DNA from: Scytonema tolypothrichoides VB-61278
GTDB taxonomy: Bacteria > Cyanobacteriota > Cyanobacteriia > Cyanobacteriales > Nostocaceae
Direction: 5' to 3'
Assembly: GCF_000828085.3 (NCBI RefSeq)
Contig: NZ_JXCA02000005.1
Span: 32,382 to 96,381, forward strand
Length of the DNA stretch: 64,000 nucleotides
In this document: positions 34,478 through 43,613 of the stretch, one piece after another
How the letters are laid out: each line of letters starts with the position of its first letter
Position numbering within the stretch: position 1 is the stretch's first letter
Program-made: the position numbers and the translations under genes
The notes under the pieces: generated by a model
The model's database searches: none
Told to the model about the DNA's origin: nothing
The model's input: only the letters and a program-made list of their open reading frames with translations

Positions 34478-35182
34478 ATGCCAACCTCTCGTGACAAAGA
34501 TATTGCAGTTTTGTTACTTGATGCTGAAAATCTTCAATTGACGGCAGATATGGAAGCGTTTTTGCAGTCGCGATGCTCTTACCAAATCACTTGTAAAATA
34601 GCGTTTGCTAATTGGCGGGTGCTGGGGAATACAGACCAATTATTGCATGAACGAGGATATGACCTCATCCAAGTGCCAGGTGCAAAGGACGCGGCAGATG
34701 GGAAAATGATTGCTTTTGGGTGTCAGTTGCGCGAATTTTATCATAAAGCCAAAGCGGTATTTGTTTGTTCATCAGATGCTGTAATGCTAAGTCTATGCAA
34801 TTGCTTGCTGCAACAAGGATTAGAAGTCTATCGGGTGGTGAGGCATGATAACCAGGTTAAAGTGTCGAAATACCCAGAAAATGGGGTAGCGGTTTTTGGT
34901 CAACCAACTGCAACCGTACCAGTTACTACTACTCAAACTGATGACCCCAACCGAGCGGTAATTGAACGGCAGTTAGTAGATATTATTCAGGATGTCGGTG
35001 CTGACAAAAAATCCATTGCCTTATCGGGTTTAGGTCAAGAATACTTGAAGCGTAACGGTGAGGCAATTACCAAAGCGTTGACTCGCTTGAAACTAGGTGG
35101 TGACCTCAAAAAGTTTGTCAGTAATTCTAAACTTTTGAAACTACAAAAAGTTAATAAGGTTTTTAAGGTTACTCTTGTTTAA
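34478..35182 (+). CDS. NYN (PIN-like) nuclease with C-terminal LOTUS/OST-HTH-like domain
   Basis: A 234-residue protein. The N-terminal NYN domain shows the family landmarks: VLLLDAENLQ with the first acidic residue, VPGAKDAADGKMIAFGCQL with the central aspartates, and FVCSSDAVMLSLC with the SD motif. Residues 165-234 (IIQDVGADKKSIALSGLGQE, AITKALTRLKLGGDLKKFV) resemble an OST-HTH/LOTUS RNA-binding domain. NYN proteins are usually RNases, here probably acting on structured or specific RNA. No partner gene is obvious. Confidence 0.7.
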   Translation: MPTSRDKDIAVLLLDAENLQLTADMEAFLQSRCSYQITCKIAFANWRVLGNTDQLLHERGYDLIQVPGAKDAADGKMIAFGCQLREFYHKAKAVFVCSSDAVMLSLCNCLLQQGLEVYRVVRHDNQVKVSKYPENGVAVFGQPTATVPVTTTQTDDPNRAVIERQLVDIIQDVGADKKSIALSGLGQEYLKRNGEAITKALTRLKLGGDLKKFVSNSKLLKLQKVNKVFKVTLV

Positions 35183-35252
35183 AAGGCGTGAGTGCTGTTG
35201 AAACAACTAATCGGGTAATGAGCGATCGTAGCCGTGGGAGTGTCAATAACGG

Positions 35253-36104
35253 TTATATTGTTTCTATGTAGCGGAGGATAATATTTATTGCATCTTGAGT
35301 ACTAATTTTATACTGTGCTGCAAGCTTATTGATATTGGCTTCACCAGCAGCATGGGCTTTGATAATTGCCTGAATAATGTTTTGTGAAACATTAATCTCA
35401 CGAGTTGTAACAACTGGTTCGGAAAAAGTTTTATCAATGAAAATTTCTTTTTTTCTTAGTAAATGTATCTGATGATAGCGTTCGTTTTTGGATATCCACT
35501 GACAATTACCTGGAGCAAAGTCTCCTTCTGGCGAGATACGCGATATGACTGTACCGTTGGGTGCGGGTCCCATATCTTCTAAAAATTGGGTAAAGTTGTT
35601 GCACCAGGATGCATCAACTTCAATTCCACACCCACCATGATACTTATATTGATGGTGGTTTTTGTTGTAGCAGATGCGCTTAATATGCAACCAAGAGTTA
35701 TACTCGTGGCTTTTACAGCGACTATGAACAGTTTTGATAGTCTTGATGTTTTCGCGCCGCAAGCAACCACAACTTTGTGTCAGACCTCTTTTTAGACTAT
35801 TTTTGCTGATATACTTTTGAGTACCGCAACTGCATTGGGTAAGGAGTAGCAGTTCACCCCTTTTCCCTTTAGCTTCTACATCGGATATAACTGTTAGTCT
35901 TCCGAAAGTTGCTCCAGGTGGGATGGATTCTTTTCTTTTGTTACAACCGCAGTTGGTTGACCGACCATTGGTGAGGGTATGACTGTAGACAAGTTTTTGG
36001 GTTCCGCAATCACATTGACATAATACTTGCTTTCCTTGCTTGCCTAATACAGTCCAGCTACCGAATTTTTCACTTATATCAATGACTGTCTTTTTTGTTT
36101 CCAT
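35253..36104 (-). CDS. AP2/HNH-type DNA-binding protein with cysteine-rich repeats
   Basis: A 283-residue protein. Two repeats of the form CxCGTQ...S.CGC (LCQCDCGTQKLVYSHTLTNG, TQCSCGTQKYISKNSLKRG) are AP2-like or zinc-binding units common in phage homing endonucleases. The central part (HEYNSWLHIKRICYNKNHHQ YKYHGGCGIEV) and NCQWISKNERYHQ resemble the HNH-associated segment of those proteins. The C-terminus has an HTH-like end. It may be a freestanding homing or mobile endonuclease; catalytic residues are not certain. Confidence 0.6.
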   Translation of the reverse strand: METKKTVIDISEKFGSWTVLGKQGKQVLCQCDCGTQKLVYSHTLTNGRSTNCGCNKRKESIPPGATFGRLTVISDVEAKGKRGELLLLTQCSCGTQKYISKNSLKRGLTQSCGCLRRENIKTIKTVHSRCKSHEYNSWLHIKRICYNKNHHQYKYHGGCGIEVDASWCNNFTQFLEDMGPAPNGTVISRISPEGDFAPGNCQWISKNERYHQIHLLRKKEIFIDKTFSEPVVTTREINVSQNIIQAIIKAHAAGEANINKLAAQYKISTQDAINIILRYIETI

Positions 36105-36417
36105 AACTAATTATAGTTTTTTTATTATCTTCATTAAAAAAAAGTAATTATCAGTCTTAATTTATTTACTTAAATTTTACGTTTAGTTGCTTTCAAAAAT
36201 TATCTATTTTGCGATTATATTACTGCTGTTAGAGAAATGATAGTGTTTTAATGGAATCATTAAATAACTACCACTATCTCTTTACATATACAAGTTTTAT
36301 GAAGCGGAACTTTCGCAGTTTATGTTAAAAATTAACTATTTAATTGGTATTAGGATATTTAATGTTATCAACACAAGTGTGATCACTTTTCATATAAACG
36401 GATCAATAGCCCGAGGA
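36105..36417. other. AT-rich intergenic
   Basis: About 310 bp of AT-rich sequence without ORFs or clear hairpins. Nothing assigned. Confidence 0.3.
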
Positions 36418-36702
36418 TTAATCATTGTTGACATTTTCTGTCAAATTGACCCCAGGAATATGCTTAATCCAATCACCCAAGCACTCTGTTAGATCCAGTC
36501 CTACCGCTTTGGCAGCTCTAATCAACGTGTCTAAGGGTACGCCCTTTGTATCTTCATTTTCAATTCTATTGAAGTTTGCCCCGCTCATGAGAGCGCGATC
36601 GCCAGCTACGGTTAAACTCAACCCCGCAGACTCTCTCGCCTTCTTGAGAGCAGACCCTATACCTTTGAGTTCTACTTCAATGATGATTTTCATTAAGTCC
36701 AT
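36418..36702 (-). CDS. XRE-type helix-turn-helix protein
   Basis: A 94-residue protein with a lambda-type HTH at residues 15-70: IGSALKKARESAGLSLTVAG, DRALMSGANFNRIENEDTKG, then VPLDTLIRAAKAVGLDL. Such single-domain regulators are often antitoxins, but no toxin-like ORF is adjacent. A second in-frame Met at residue 4 is an alternative start. Confidence 0.7.
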   Translation of the reverse strand: MDLMKIIIEVELKGIGSALKKARESAGLSLTVAGDRALMSGANFNRIENEDTKGVPLDTLIRAAKAVGLDLTECLGDWIKHIPGVNLTENVNND

Positions 36703-36982
36703 AAGTTTACGCCTCCTGAATTATCTCTAATTTCTTTTATTACGCATTACTTGACACGTATCGCGTAACAATTAATGATTGAAGTATAGAGAAAGCGGTA
36801 GCGCCTAGAAAACGAATTGCCTCTCTATTCCAAAACTGTTGGGAGATCTAGATCATGCCACAAGCAACATTTGACGCTCAAGCGATTGCCTCTGGCACTG
36901 CACCTTGGGCACAAGTTTGCGAAAATGCAAGCGCTACAAACCCAACTAGAGCAAATTCAAGGTGACGCATAGGAGTAGACCA

Positions 36983-37363
36983 GTGATTTTTACACGAATT
37001 GAACTTGAAACCAAAAGCCTTCTAGAATTGACAGCCTTGTGTAATCAATACGGATTAAAGGCACACGATGACCCATTACTCAGGGCTTCTTGGTCTACTG
37101 TTTTGCTGTCCTTTCCCCACATCGCTATTTCACAAATGCAGCGTGAGGTGGGACTTAAGTACCTTGGGCGGGATGGCATCGAGTCTTTAATAGTTGCCTA
37201 TAACGCTCTTGGGTTGCCCACTCGCGAGCAAGCAACCTTAATTAAAGCTTCCTCGCAAGGGCGGACAATGCCAATGCCATATAAATTGGAACAGCACAAG
37301 TTACTGGCATTGTATGAAGCCAAAGTGAATCTCGACAAAGCGATATCTCTGCTGAGTTTCTAG
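36983..37363 (+). CDS. unknown small protein, possibly SAP-like
   Basis: The GTG at 36,983 is chosen because AGGAG lies about 7 bases upstream; a GTG at 36,962 lies before that site. The protein has about 126 residues. SLLELTALCNQYGLKAHDDP resembles the first helix and loop of a SAP-type DNA-binding motif. The rest is not recognised. A possible tiny ORF (36,855-36,965, MPQATFDAQAIASG...) lies just upstream. Confidence 0.45.
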   Translation: MIFTRIELETKSLLELTALCNQYGLKAHDDPLLRASWSTVLLSFPHIAISQMQREVGLKYLGRDGIESLIVAYNALGLPTREQATLIKASSQGRTMPMPYKLEQHKLLALYEAKVNLDKAISLLSF

Positions 37364-37526
37364 TTTGGAGGTTTAATACGATATTTCATCGAAGAAGGGA
37401 ACAGCGATTATTGGGAACGCTTAACAGTTTTCCCTATGCTCCAATAAAGAGTGGCGATGCCTACAGCAGGGCTTTACCAAATGCTGGACACATTACGTAA
37501 ATTGAGATTACCGCACCTGAAAATAG

Positions 37527-38420
37527 ATGACTCGACAGCCTCATGACCAGTTCGCAAAGCAGTATTTGGAAGAGTTACTCTCGCCTTTGGGAAAGGTAGA
37601 AGTCAGTCGTGAAGTGACTGATGAAGTCCGACAAGTAGACATTCTATTTTCCCCCACAGCATCACCTGACGCTGACCCGCAGTCTTTAGGATTGCTTGGT
37701 AGAATTGCAGCGAGTGCCTCGTTGTTAGAACCCTTTCGCAATCCACCAAGCAAAACAGAAGTGAGAAATTGTATCCTGAAGCTATTTTCCGTGTGCGGAG
37801 AGTTTCAGCGCAAAGCAAAACGAGAAAGTACATCTTTGCCAGAAGATAATTTACCTCGTCTCTGGATTTTGGCACCTTCTGCTTCAGCGGCTTTGCTGGA
37901 TAGCTTTGGCGCTAGACTAGAGTTAGAAAACTGGTCGTCAGGTATTTACTTTCTACCTAAGTCTTTTAGGACGGGGATAGTGGCAATCAACCAGTTACCA
38001 GTTACAAACGAAACACTCTGGTTCAGGCTTTTAGGACGGGGAACAGTTCAACAGCAAGCTGTTAGAGAACTGATTGCACTTCCACGCCTAAACTCTTTAC
38101 GTCGCAACGTCCTAGAACTGATTTTTAATTGGCGTGTGAGCGTAGAGGTTCAGGAAAATTTAACTGAAGAAGAGCAGGAGTTGATTGTGAATTTATCAGA
38201 AGCTTATCGGGAAGCCAGAGCGGCGGCTGTACAAGAAGGACAGCGTTCAGTTGTAGAAAACTTGCTCAAAGTCAAGTTTGGTTCTCTGGATGACGAACTG
38301 TCGAGAGTCATTGATGTTTTGCTGCAGTTACCACCAGAGGAGTTTGCTAGAGTACTACTGCAATTGCCTAATTTATCCCGTGAGGGATTGTTAGAAAGGT
38401 TTGCAAGAGGAGGGAGTTGA
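37527..38420 (+). CDS. DUF4351-containing PD-(D/E)XK-like protein
   Basis: A 297-residue protein typical of cyanobacteria. The N-terminal part (VSREVTDEVRQVDILFSP) looks like a Rpn/PD-(D/E)XK nuclease-type domain. The C-terminal 55 residues (VENLLKVKFGSLDDELSRVI then LLQLPPEEFARVLLQLPNLS) form the DUF4351 module. Related proteins are linked to transposon or defence-type DNA recombination, but no activity is established here. It stands alone between spacers. Confidence 0.7.
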   Translation: MTRQPHDQFAKQYLEELLSPLGKVEVSREVTDEVRQVDILFSPTASPDADPQSLGLLGRIAASASLLEPFRNPPSKTEVRNCILKLFSVCGEFQRKAKRESTSLPEDNLPRLWILAPSASAALLDSFGARLELENWSSGIYFLPKSFRTGIVAINQLPVTNETLWFRLLGRGTVQQQAVRELIALPRLNSLRRNVLELIFNWRVSVEVQENLTEEEQELIVNLSEAYREARAAAVQEGQRSVVENLLKVKFGSLDDELSRVIDVLLQLPPEEFARVLLQLPNLSREGLLERFARGGS

Positions 38421-38703
38421 TAAGATTTTTGTTTGAGTGATCAGTTAATGAAGGCGATCAGCAATGCTTCGGCTCTCTACCGGAGCATCGCACCCTTAAT
38501 TGAGAATAGTTATCATAATGAACCGCTCTGGATGATAGATTGAATCGCAATTTCCGAAATATCATAATGACCTAAGTAGGTGGGCGCTAAAAAACACAAC
38601 TAAATTAAGAAATGTAAATCGCTTAAAAGCTTATTTTTAAAAGGTTTTTGGCGCTTTACATAAGTTAACATAGTTCGGTTTAATCGTGCCTACTTACTTA
38701 ATT
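38421..38703. other. intergenic at the end of the conjugation operon
   Basis: About 280 bp between a plus gene and the last minus gene of the operon. No clear terminator hairpin or gene was seen. Confidence 0.3.
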
Positions 38704-40956
38704 TCATAGTTCAACTCCTCCCGACTTAGCTTGAGGTGCAGCTGCAGTGACAGTTTGGCGTTGGGAAGAGGGGATGTGTTCTGTAGGAGTGTACTGTATT
38801 TTGATTTCTTGAGTGCGCCATGCTCGTAAGTCGTTCATAATATTTTTAAGCCCAACAAAATCGACGACTGTTTCTCCTTTCTTTTGGGCTTCATTTGTCT
38901 TATAGTTTAAAATCTTAAAGTACATCTCCCGCTGGTCAGCAATTGGTAACTTGCCGTCGTTGTCCTTTATCCGCTGAAGAATTTCTTCATTACCCTGGTT
39001 CATCGCCCCTCCCCAGTCAAGACCACCATGCTTAACCATGTTTGCCCATTCCTCGGCGATATACGGGTGAACTTTGACGGGGATATCACCAGCCGTTTGT
39101 ATTGGTTGTTCCTTGGGAGGTGCGGCTGCAGCTGTAGGTTGTTCATTACCGAAGATTTGTTCCAAGTTAAGTTTTTGGGCATTCTGGGCAATAAACTTCA
39201 CCCGGTTGATATCGTAGTCAGAGATATTCATCTTACTGACTTCTTTGGTGATACCAGCTTCGGTTTTAGTTAGGTCAAACCGGACTTGTTCCTGGGTTCC
39301 CTTCTCCTCAGTGGTTTTAAACAATTGTAAGCTTGCTCGATTGTTTTCTCTGTCACGCGATCGCCTAATGGTAAACTCACCTACCGTAAGTTCTTCCTTA
39401 TCTGCTTGGAGGAGGACGTTGTTAAGGGTGAGCAACATCTCGTTTTGTTTAAATACTTCCAGGGTTTTAATTGTCCCCGCAGGTGCTAAACTCCCTAGTG
39501 AATTTGCGACATCGCGGATATCGGCATTGCTAAGGTCGGGCAGTTTGCCATTATCATTTAGGTGTTCTGCCACCATGAGAAACTCCTGACGTTCCACTGG
39601 TAACATCTCAGTAGGCTTTTTCGTTATTTTGGGTTCTTTCTTTTTATTAAGTTTGAACTCCATCAAGGAGTTTTCCCATCCAGATAGTTCATCACTGCGG
39701 CGGTGGATGCTGATGGTATCTCTACAAGCGCGAATTACAAACGCATCGCTGCGGTAAATACGCGATCCATCTTGCTCAAGAGTGCTGTATTTTTTTAACA
39801 TTGCTGTTGCAGTTTCAGCAATGTCCTTATTTTCACCGTTGTAGCGTTCCAAGAGTGCTTGCTTGTGCTTAATCTGGTAAATAGGTACTTCAACTTGACG
39901 CGCCCATTGCTGTGCTGCTGGTTCCACCCCTTGGGAGTTGGCTACCTCTTGATAGGTAAATTCAGGTGCATATCTCCTTCGATTCTTGGTTTCCAACTCT
40001 TCTGGTTCTTGTGCAAAAAATTGATTGCGGTTTGAATTTTCATTGACCTCGTTTTCAGTTTTATTTTCCGGTTTTTTGTTACTAGTAACTGTCTCTTGGG
40101 CTTGAGAGTTTGGTTCAGTTTGTGCTATTTCTTCTTGAGAATGATTGACTACATTATCTTCAAAACTATGACTTGATTTGAGATTATCTTCAGCAGATGA
40201 GGTGCTTTCAGGTGACTCGGTTCTCAGTGAAATTTCTTCTGTAGCAGCGAAATTTTCACTATCAGATAATAACTGTTTTGTCTCGGAGTGATTTTTGAGA
40301 ATTTCAGAAGATGGAGGTAGTAGCTTCATGAGTGAAACGCTAGCTACATCTATGATTTCATCCTGACTCAGTATTTCGGTAACGAGATTAGTTGTACACT
40401 TACCTTCACTATCTTGTTCGTAGATAACGATTTGTTTATCCGAACCATCAGACTCTAAATAAGCTGTGATTTTGAGAGCACTTTCACTAGTTTGTTGATA
40501 ATCACTACCTAAGTCAGGTACATCTTCTACTAACTTGGTGACGATTATTTGTGCTTGATAATTAGTAAAAGGCTCAGTTTGTGTATTTGGCTCAGTTTCT
40601 ACTGTGTATTGACCCTCTCTGAATAGGTTGGGCATTAATACAATATTAGTTTCCTGATTGTTTTTTGTACTTGGGTTAGTTAAATCAACTTTCTCCCATT
40701 TATATGCACCTGGGGTGGATTCGTCGGGTACAAGATTGTAGATGTCTTTGCCAATCTCAACTGCTATTTTACTTGCTTCTCGAGCTTCTTTAAGTTTTTC
40801 GAGAATGACTTTAGTTATCTCAGTAAGTGCATTGATGAGGATTTTGCTTAATTCTCGACTTGTTTTAATTACAGTATTGGCTGTACTTAAATACGATTCA
40901 TTAATTTGAGTTTGTCTGGGGTCGAACATATGTGAAGAGGGAAGAGGTAATCTCAA
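38704..40956 (-). CDS. large unknown protein, last gene of the conjugation operon
   Basis: A 750-residue protein not assigned to a family. Residues 20-75 are helical (possible coiled coil). Residues 230-330 are acidic and low-complexity (SETKQLLSDSENFAATEEIS). Residues 335-440 (EVANSQGVEPAAQQWARQVE, KYSTLEQDGSRIYRSDAFVI) look like the small domain that recurs in cyanobacterial plasmid proteins carrying toprim- or relaxase-related parts. The C-terminus has a helical HPYIAEEWANMVKHGG segment. It follows VirD4; a DNA-processing role in transfer is inferred. A three-residue HUH or relaxase tyrosine motif was not found. Confidence 0.5.
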   Translation of the reverse strand: MRLPLPSSHMFDPRQTQINESYLSTANTVIKTSRELSKILINALTEITKVILEKLKEAREASKIAVEIGKDIYNLVPDESTPGAYKWEKVDLTNPSTKNNQETNIVLMPNLFREGQYTVETEPNTQTEPFTNYQAQIIVTKLVEDVPDLGSDYQQTSESALKITAYLESDGSDKQIVIYEQDSEGKCTTNLVTEILSQDEIIDVASVSLMKLLPPSSEILKNHSETKQLLSDSENFAATEEISLRTESPESTSSAEDNLKSSHSFEDNVVNHSQEEIAQTEPNSQAQETVTSNKKPENKTENEVNENSNRNQFFAQEPEELETKNRRRYAPEFTYQEVANSQGVEPAAQQWARQVEVPIYQIKHKQALLERYNGENKDIAETATAMLKKYSTLEQDGSRIYRSDAFVIRACRDTISIHRRSDELSGWENSLMEFKLNKKKEPKITKKPTEMLPVERQEFLMVAEHLNDNGKLPDLSNADIRDVANSLGSLAPAGTIKTLEVFKQNEMLLTLNNVLLQADKEELTVGEFTIRRSRDRENNRASLQLFKTTEEKGTQEQVRFDLTKTEAGITKEVSKMNISDYDINRVKFIAQNAQKLNLEQIFGNEQPTAAAAPPKEQPIQTAGDIPVKVHPYIAEEWANMVKHGGLDWGGAMNQGNEEILQRIKDNDGKLPIADQREMYFKILNYKTNEAQKKGETVVDFVGLKNIMNDLRAWRTQEIKIQYTPTEHIPSSQRQTVTAAAPQAKSGGVEL

Positions 40957-40978
40957 TACGGCTCGGTTATCTGTTAAG

Positions 40979-41517
40979 GTGAGCAGGGGAAGCAGGGGAA
41001 GCAGGGGAGGCAGGGGGGGGAAGAAAATGCCTAAAGAAGTAATTAAAGACCATAAAGATTTAGGAATTTACAAAATTGCCTTTGAAGCAGCAATGAGAAT
41101 TTTTGAGCTATCAAAGAAGTTTCCTGTGGAGGAGAGATATTTATTAACTGACCCTTCGGGTTCAGCAGTCGCTCATGGGGGAAACCCCCAAGACCGCGCT
41201 GCTTCACCAAATTCGGCGTTCATCACGTTCTGTATGTGCCAACATGGCAGAAACTTGGCTGAAACGTCGTTATGAGGCAGCATTCGTAGCTAAATTGAAT
41301 GATTGTGTTAGCGTAGCGTTCCCGTTCGCGCAGCGTGTCCGTAAGGACTCAGGGAATAGCTGAAGCATCTGAAACCCAAACATGGATTGAATTTGCTGTC
41401 AAATGCAACTACATGAATGTGGAGGTGGGACGGGAACTTTACAGCAATTACAATCAAGTTTTATCGGGTTTAGTAAATATGATTAATAATCCATCACCTT
41501 GGTTGATGAATCATTAA
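40979..41517 (+). pseudogene. four-helix-bundle protein gene (S23/avd-like) broken by two small repeat insertions
   Basis: The frame starts MPKEVIKDHKDLGIYKIAFE AAMRIFELSKKFPVEERYLLTD, is interrupted by about 55 bp of dispersed repeat (41,154-41,208), resumes one frame over with QIRRSSRSVCANMAETWLKR RYEAAFVAKLNDC, is interrupted again by about 47 bp (41,302-41,348), then continues ASETQTWIEFAVKCNYMNVE. This reconstructs a normal 120-residue four-helix protein. Insertions are not multiples of three. The gene sits between G-rich (40,982-41,020) and C-rich (41,520-41,548) repeats that are inverted relative to each other, like a small mobile cassette. Confidence 0.8.
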
Positions 41518-41564
41518 TCTCCCCCTGCCTCCCCTGCCTCCCCTGCTTGCTTTGCATTTCATAT

Positions 41565-43328
41565 TTAGAAAAAGCTCTTGTATGCATCAACTGGTAAAGG
41601 TGCACTACCTGCTTGTACAGGTGCTTGTGGAATTGGAAAGTGCTTGTTGACGGACGACACTCGCATATCTAAATCTTCTTGTGTTGGCTTTCTCTGGGTA
41701 CTTTTTCGAGCAAGTAGCTTGATAATTGTATCCCACTTTGTATCGTTTTCTTGTTCGAGTGCAATGATAGATTTCGCTATCTTAATATTTTTTAATAGTG
41801 GGACTGAACCCTCATTTTGGTTACTATAACCAGGATTGATAAACAAACATTTTCCAGGTGGTAATTTGAGAAACTCGGCTGGTTCAAATAGCTTGCGAGT
41901 CCGTTCTTGGTCACTGATAGATGTACTAGCTTTACCACCTCCTGTTGACCGAGATTTTTGTTTATATTTAATTTCTTGTTCGCCTAAATATGCAGAAAAT
42001 AATCGTGCTGATTCTTCTTCACCAGGATTGAAAACAAACTTTGTACCGCACGCACCAAGAATTGCACGAGATATTTCTTTACCGTAAATCTTTTCAAGCT
42101 GACCCATATTTTGCCAACCTAGAATGCCACAAAATCCTTCGGAACGAGATTCGTTAAGCCATTTAAATAAGTCTGGAAGGAAGATTGATGGTAACTCGTC
42201 AAGGCATACTACTAGAGGACCATGCTCTTTACGCTTTTTGGCGATACTGCGGGAGACTACCATGTGAAGGATACTAGTCATGAGAGGGCTGACAGCATCG
42301 CGGCGTTCTCGATCTAACCCGAAGATAATCATCTGCTTGCGTTTTACCTCCAGGGGAAGTGTAGTCTTACCGACAAAGCAGCCCAACGTACCCCTTGCCA
42401 TAAACCGAGTGAACATCAATGAAGCGCCACCAGCAATGCCCGCGACGGTTTTTTCACTTCCAGCTGAGCTAAATAATTGACCAAAAGCTATTTTAATCCA
42501 AGGGTTTAGTTCTGCTGCCATCAAGCGTGCGACCATTTTTTCACTTGACACAATTGCAGCAGCAGTCATAATATCAGCATGTTCGCCGAATTCCTTAGTG
42601 AGCATGAGGATTGCTTGCGTTAGTTGGTCACCTGCAGGACCAAAGAATGCATCTTCAGACGCATTTCCAAGCAATCGGAAGTTTTTGTTGATGACTGTAG
42701 CTAATTGCCGTGCAGTTTCAGCATCGCTACTATCGCGTAAAAAATCAATTGGGTTACATACCTCTGATTCGGGGAATCCTGGTGCAAATACGTGTACGTC
42801 ATACCCTTTTGATTTGGCGTAACTGGCGATTTTGGCTTGACTGGGGTACTTAAAGTCGTATAGAACTATACCAAAACCCTGGTCAATAGCTGAGTAAATC
42901 ATTGGGTTGATAGCAGAGAATGACTTACCGCTACCAGGTGCCCCAATGACAGCCGTTCCGCGTTGGACATCAGGTACATAAAGCGGGACTCCCCCGCTTC
43001 CCTTGGGCAGTTTTTGATTCTTGTATTTATGTACTCCAATATACAAACTAGCACTATCGCACTTAGGGGAAGATATCTGTTTGACGGCTTTTTTCTTAGC
43101 GCGAACAGATTCTTTTCTCCCGCCCCAGTAGCTAGTTGCAAGTTTACCTTTTTTACCGCCACTAAACATTTGCAGAATGACGAGAGCTAGAATACCTCCA
43201 GCCAAGACCAATCCTTGAGGAGAAAACAACCTATCTGTGTACTTGCTAAAGTCGTATGAAGATGGTTTTGCTTCTTGATTAGTTTTGACTGAGACCGTTT
43301 TCGCTGTAGCAAAGTATAAATTATTCAT
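41565..43328 (-). CDS. virD4: VirD4/TraG-type coupling protein
   Basis: A 587-residue T4SS coupling ATPase. One membrane segment (LVLAGGILALVILQMF, residues 40-56) precedes the ATPase domain with Walker A AVIGAPGSGKSFSA near 127-140 and Walker B LVVCLDELPSIF near 376. It brings DNA or protein substrates to the channel. The N-terminus has one hydrophobic stretch where many VirD4 have two. It lies after VirB10/B9-like genes in a common minus-strand operon. Its substrate relaxase is not in the window. Confidence 0.85.
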   Translation of the reverse strand: MNNLYFATAKTVSVKTNQEAKPSSYDFSKYTDRLFSPQGLVLAGGILALVILQMFSGGKKGKLATSYWGGRKESVRAKKKAVKQISSPKCDSASLYIGVHKYKNQKLPKGSGGVPLYVPDVQRGTAVIGAPGSGKSFSAINPMIYSAIDQGFGIVLYDFKYPSQAKIASYAKSKGYDVHVFAPGFPESEVCNPIDFLRDSSDAETARQLATVINKNFRLLGNASEDAFFGPAGDQLTQAILMLTKEFGEHADIMTAAAIVSSEKMVARLMAAELNPWIKIAFGQLFSSAGSEKTVAGIAGGASLMFTRFMARGTLGCFVGKTTLPLEVKRKQMIIFGLDRERRDAVSPLMTSILHMVVSRSIAKKRKEHGPLVVCLDELPSIFLPDLFKWLNESRSEGFCGILGWQNMGQLEKIYGKEISRAILGACGTKFVFNPGEEESARLFSAYLGEQEIKYKQKSRSTGGGKASTSISDQERTRKLFEPAEFLKLPPGKCLFINPGYSNQNEGSVPLLKNIKIAKSIIALEQENDTKWDTIIKLLARKSTQRKPTQEDLDMRVSSVNKHFPIPQAPVQAGSAPLPVDAYKSFF

Positions 43329-43379
43329 AAAAGGAGTCAGGGAAGAGGCAGAGGCGAAGGGAGCAGGGTGCAGGGGGGA

Positions 43380-43610
43380 AACCCTCTCTCACAGGTGTAG
43401 GTTTTTTACTTTTGAGTGTTGGCAAGACTTGGAGGACAAGGAAGGAAAGTAGACAAGGAAGTTTTTTTACGCCCAGATGATGAAAAAACAGTATATGTAC
43501 ATAGGATTCATGTTTTTTCCTTGTCCTCTTTCCCCCCGTGTCTACCCGGTCTCACCCCATTCCAGATGTAAGTGTAAAAAACCTACACTTGTCAGGAAAA
43601 CCCTCTCCCT
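43380..43610. repeat. MITE-like element with nested inverted repeats
   Basis: TCACAGGTGTAGGTTTTTTAC near 43,388 is inverted as GTAAAAAACCTACACTTGTC near 43,572. Inside, GGAGGACAAGGAAGGAAA pairs loosely with TTTTTTCCTTGTCCTCTTTC. It lies between virD4 and the preceding operon gene. No gene is called. Confidence 0.6.
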
Positions 43611-43613
43611 TCT

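Noticed and set aside
38704-40956. Relaxase
   Set aside because: Position after virD4 is suggestive, but no HUH histidine cluster or typical catalytic tyrosine motif was found in the 750-residue protein.
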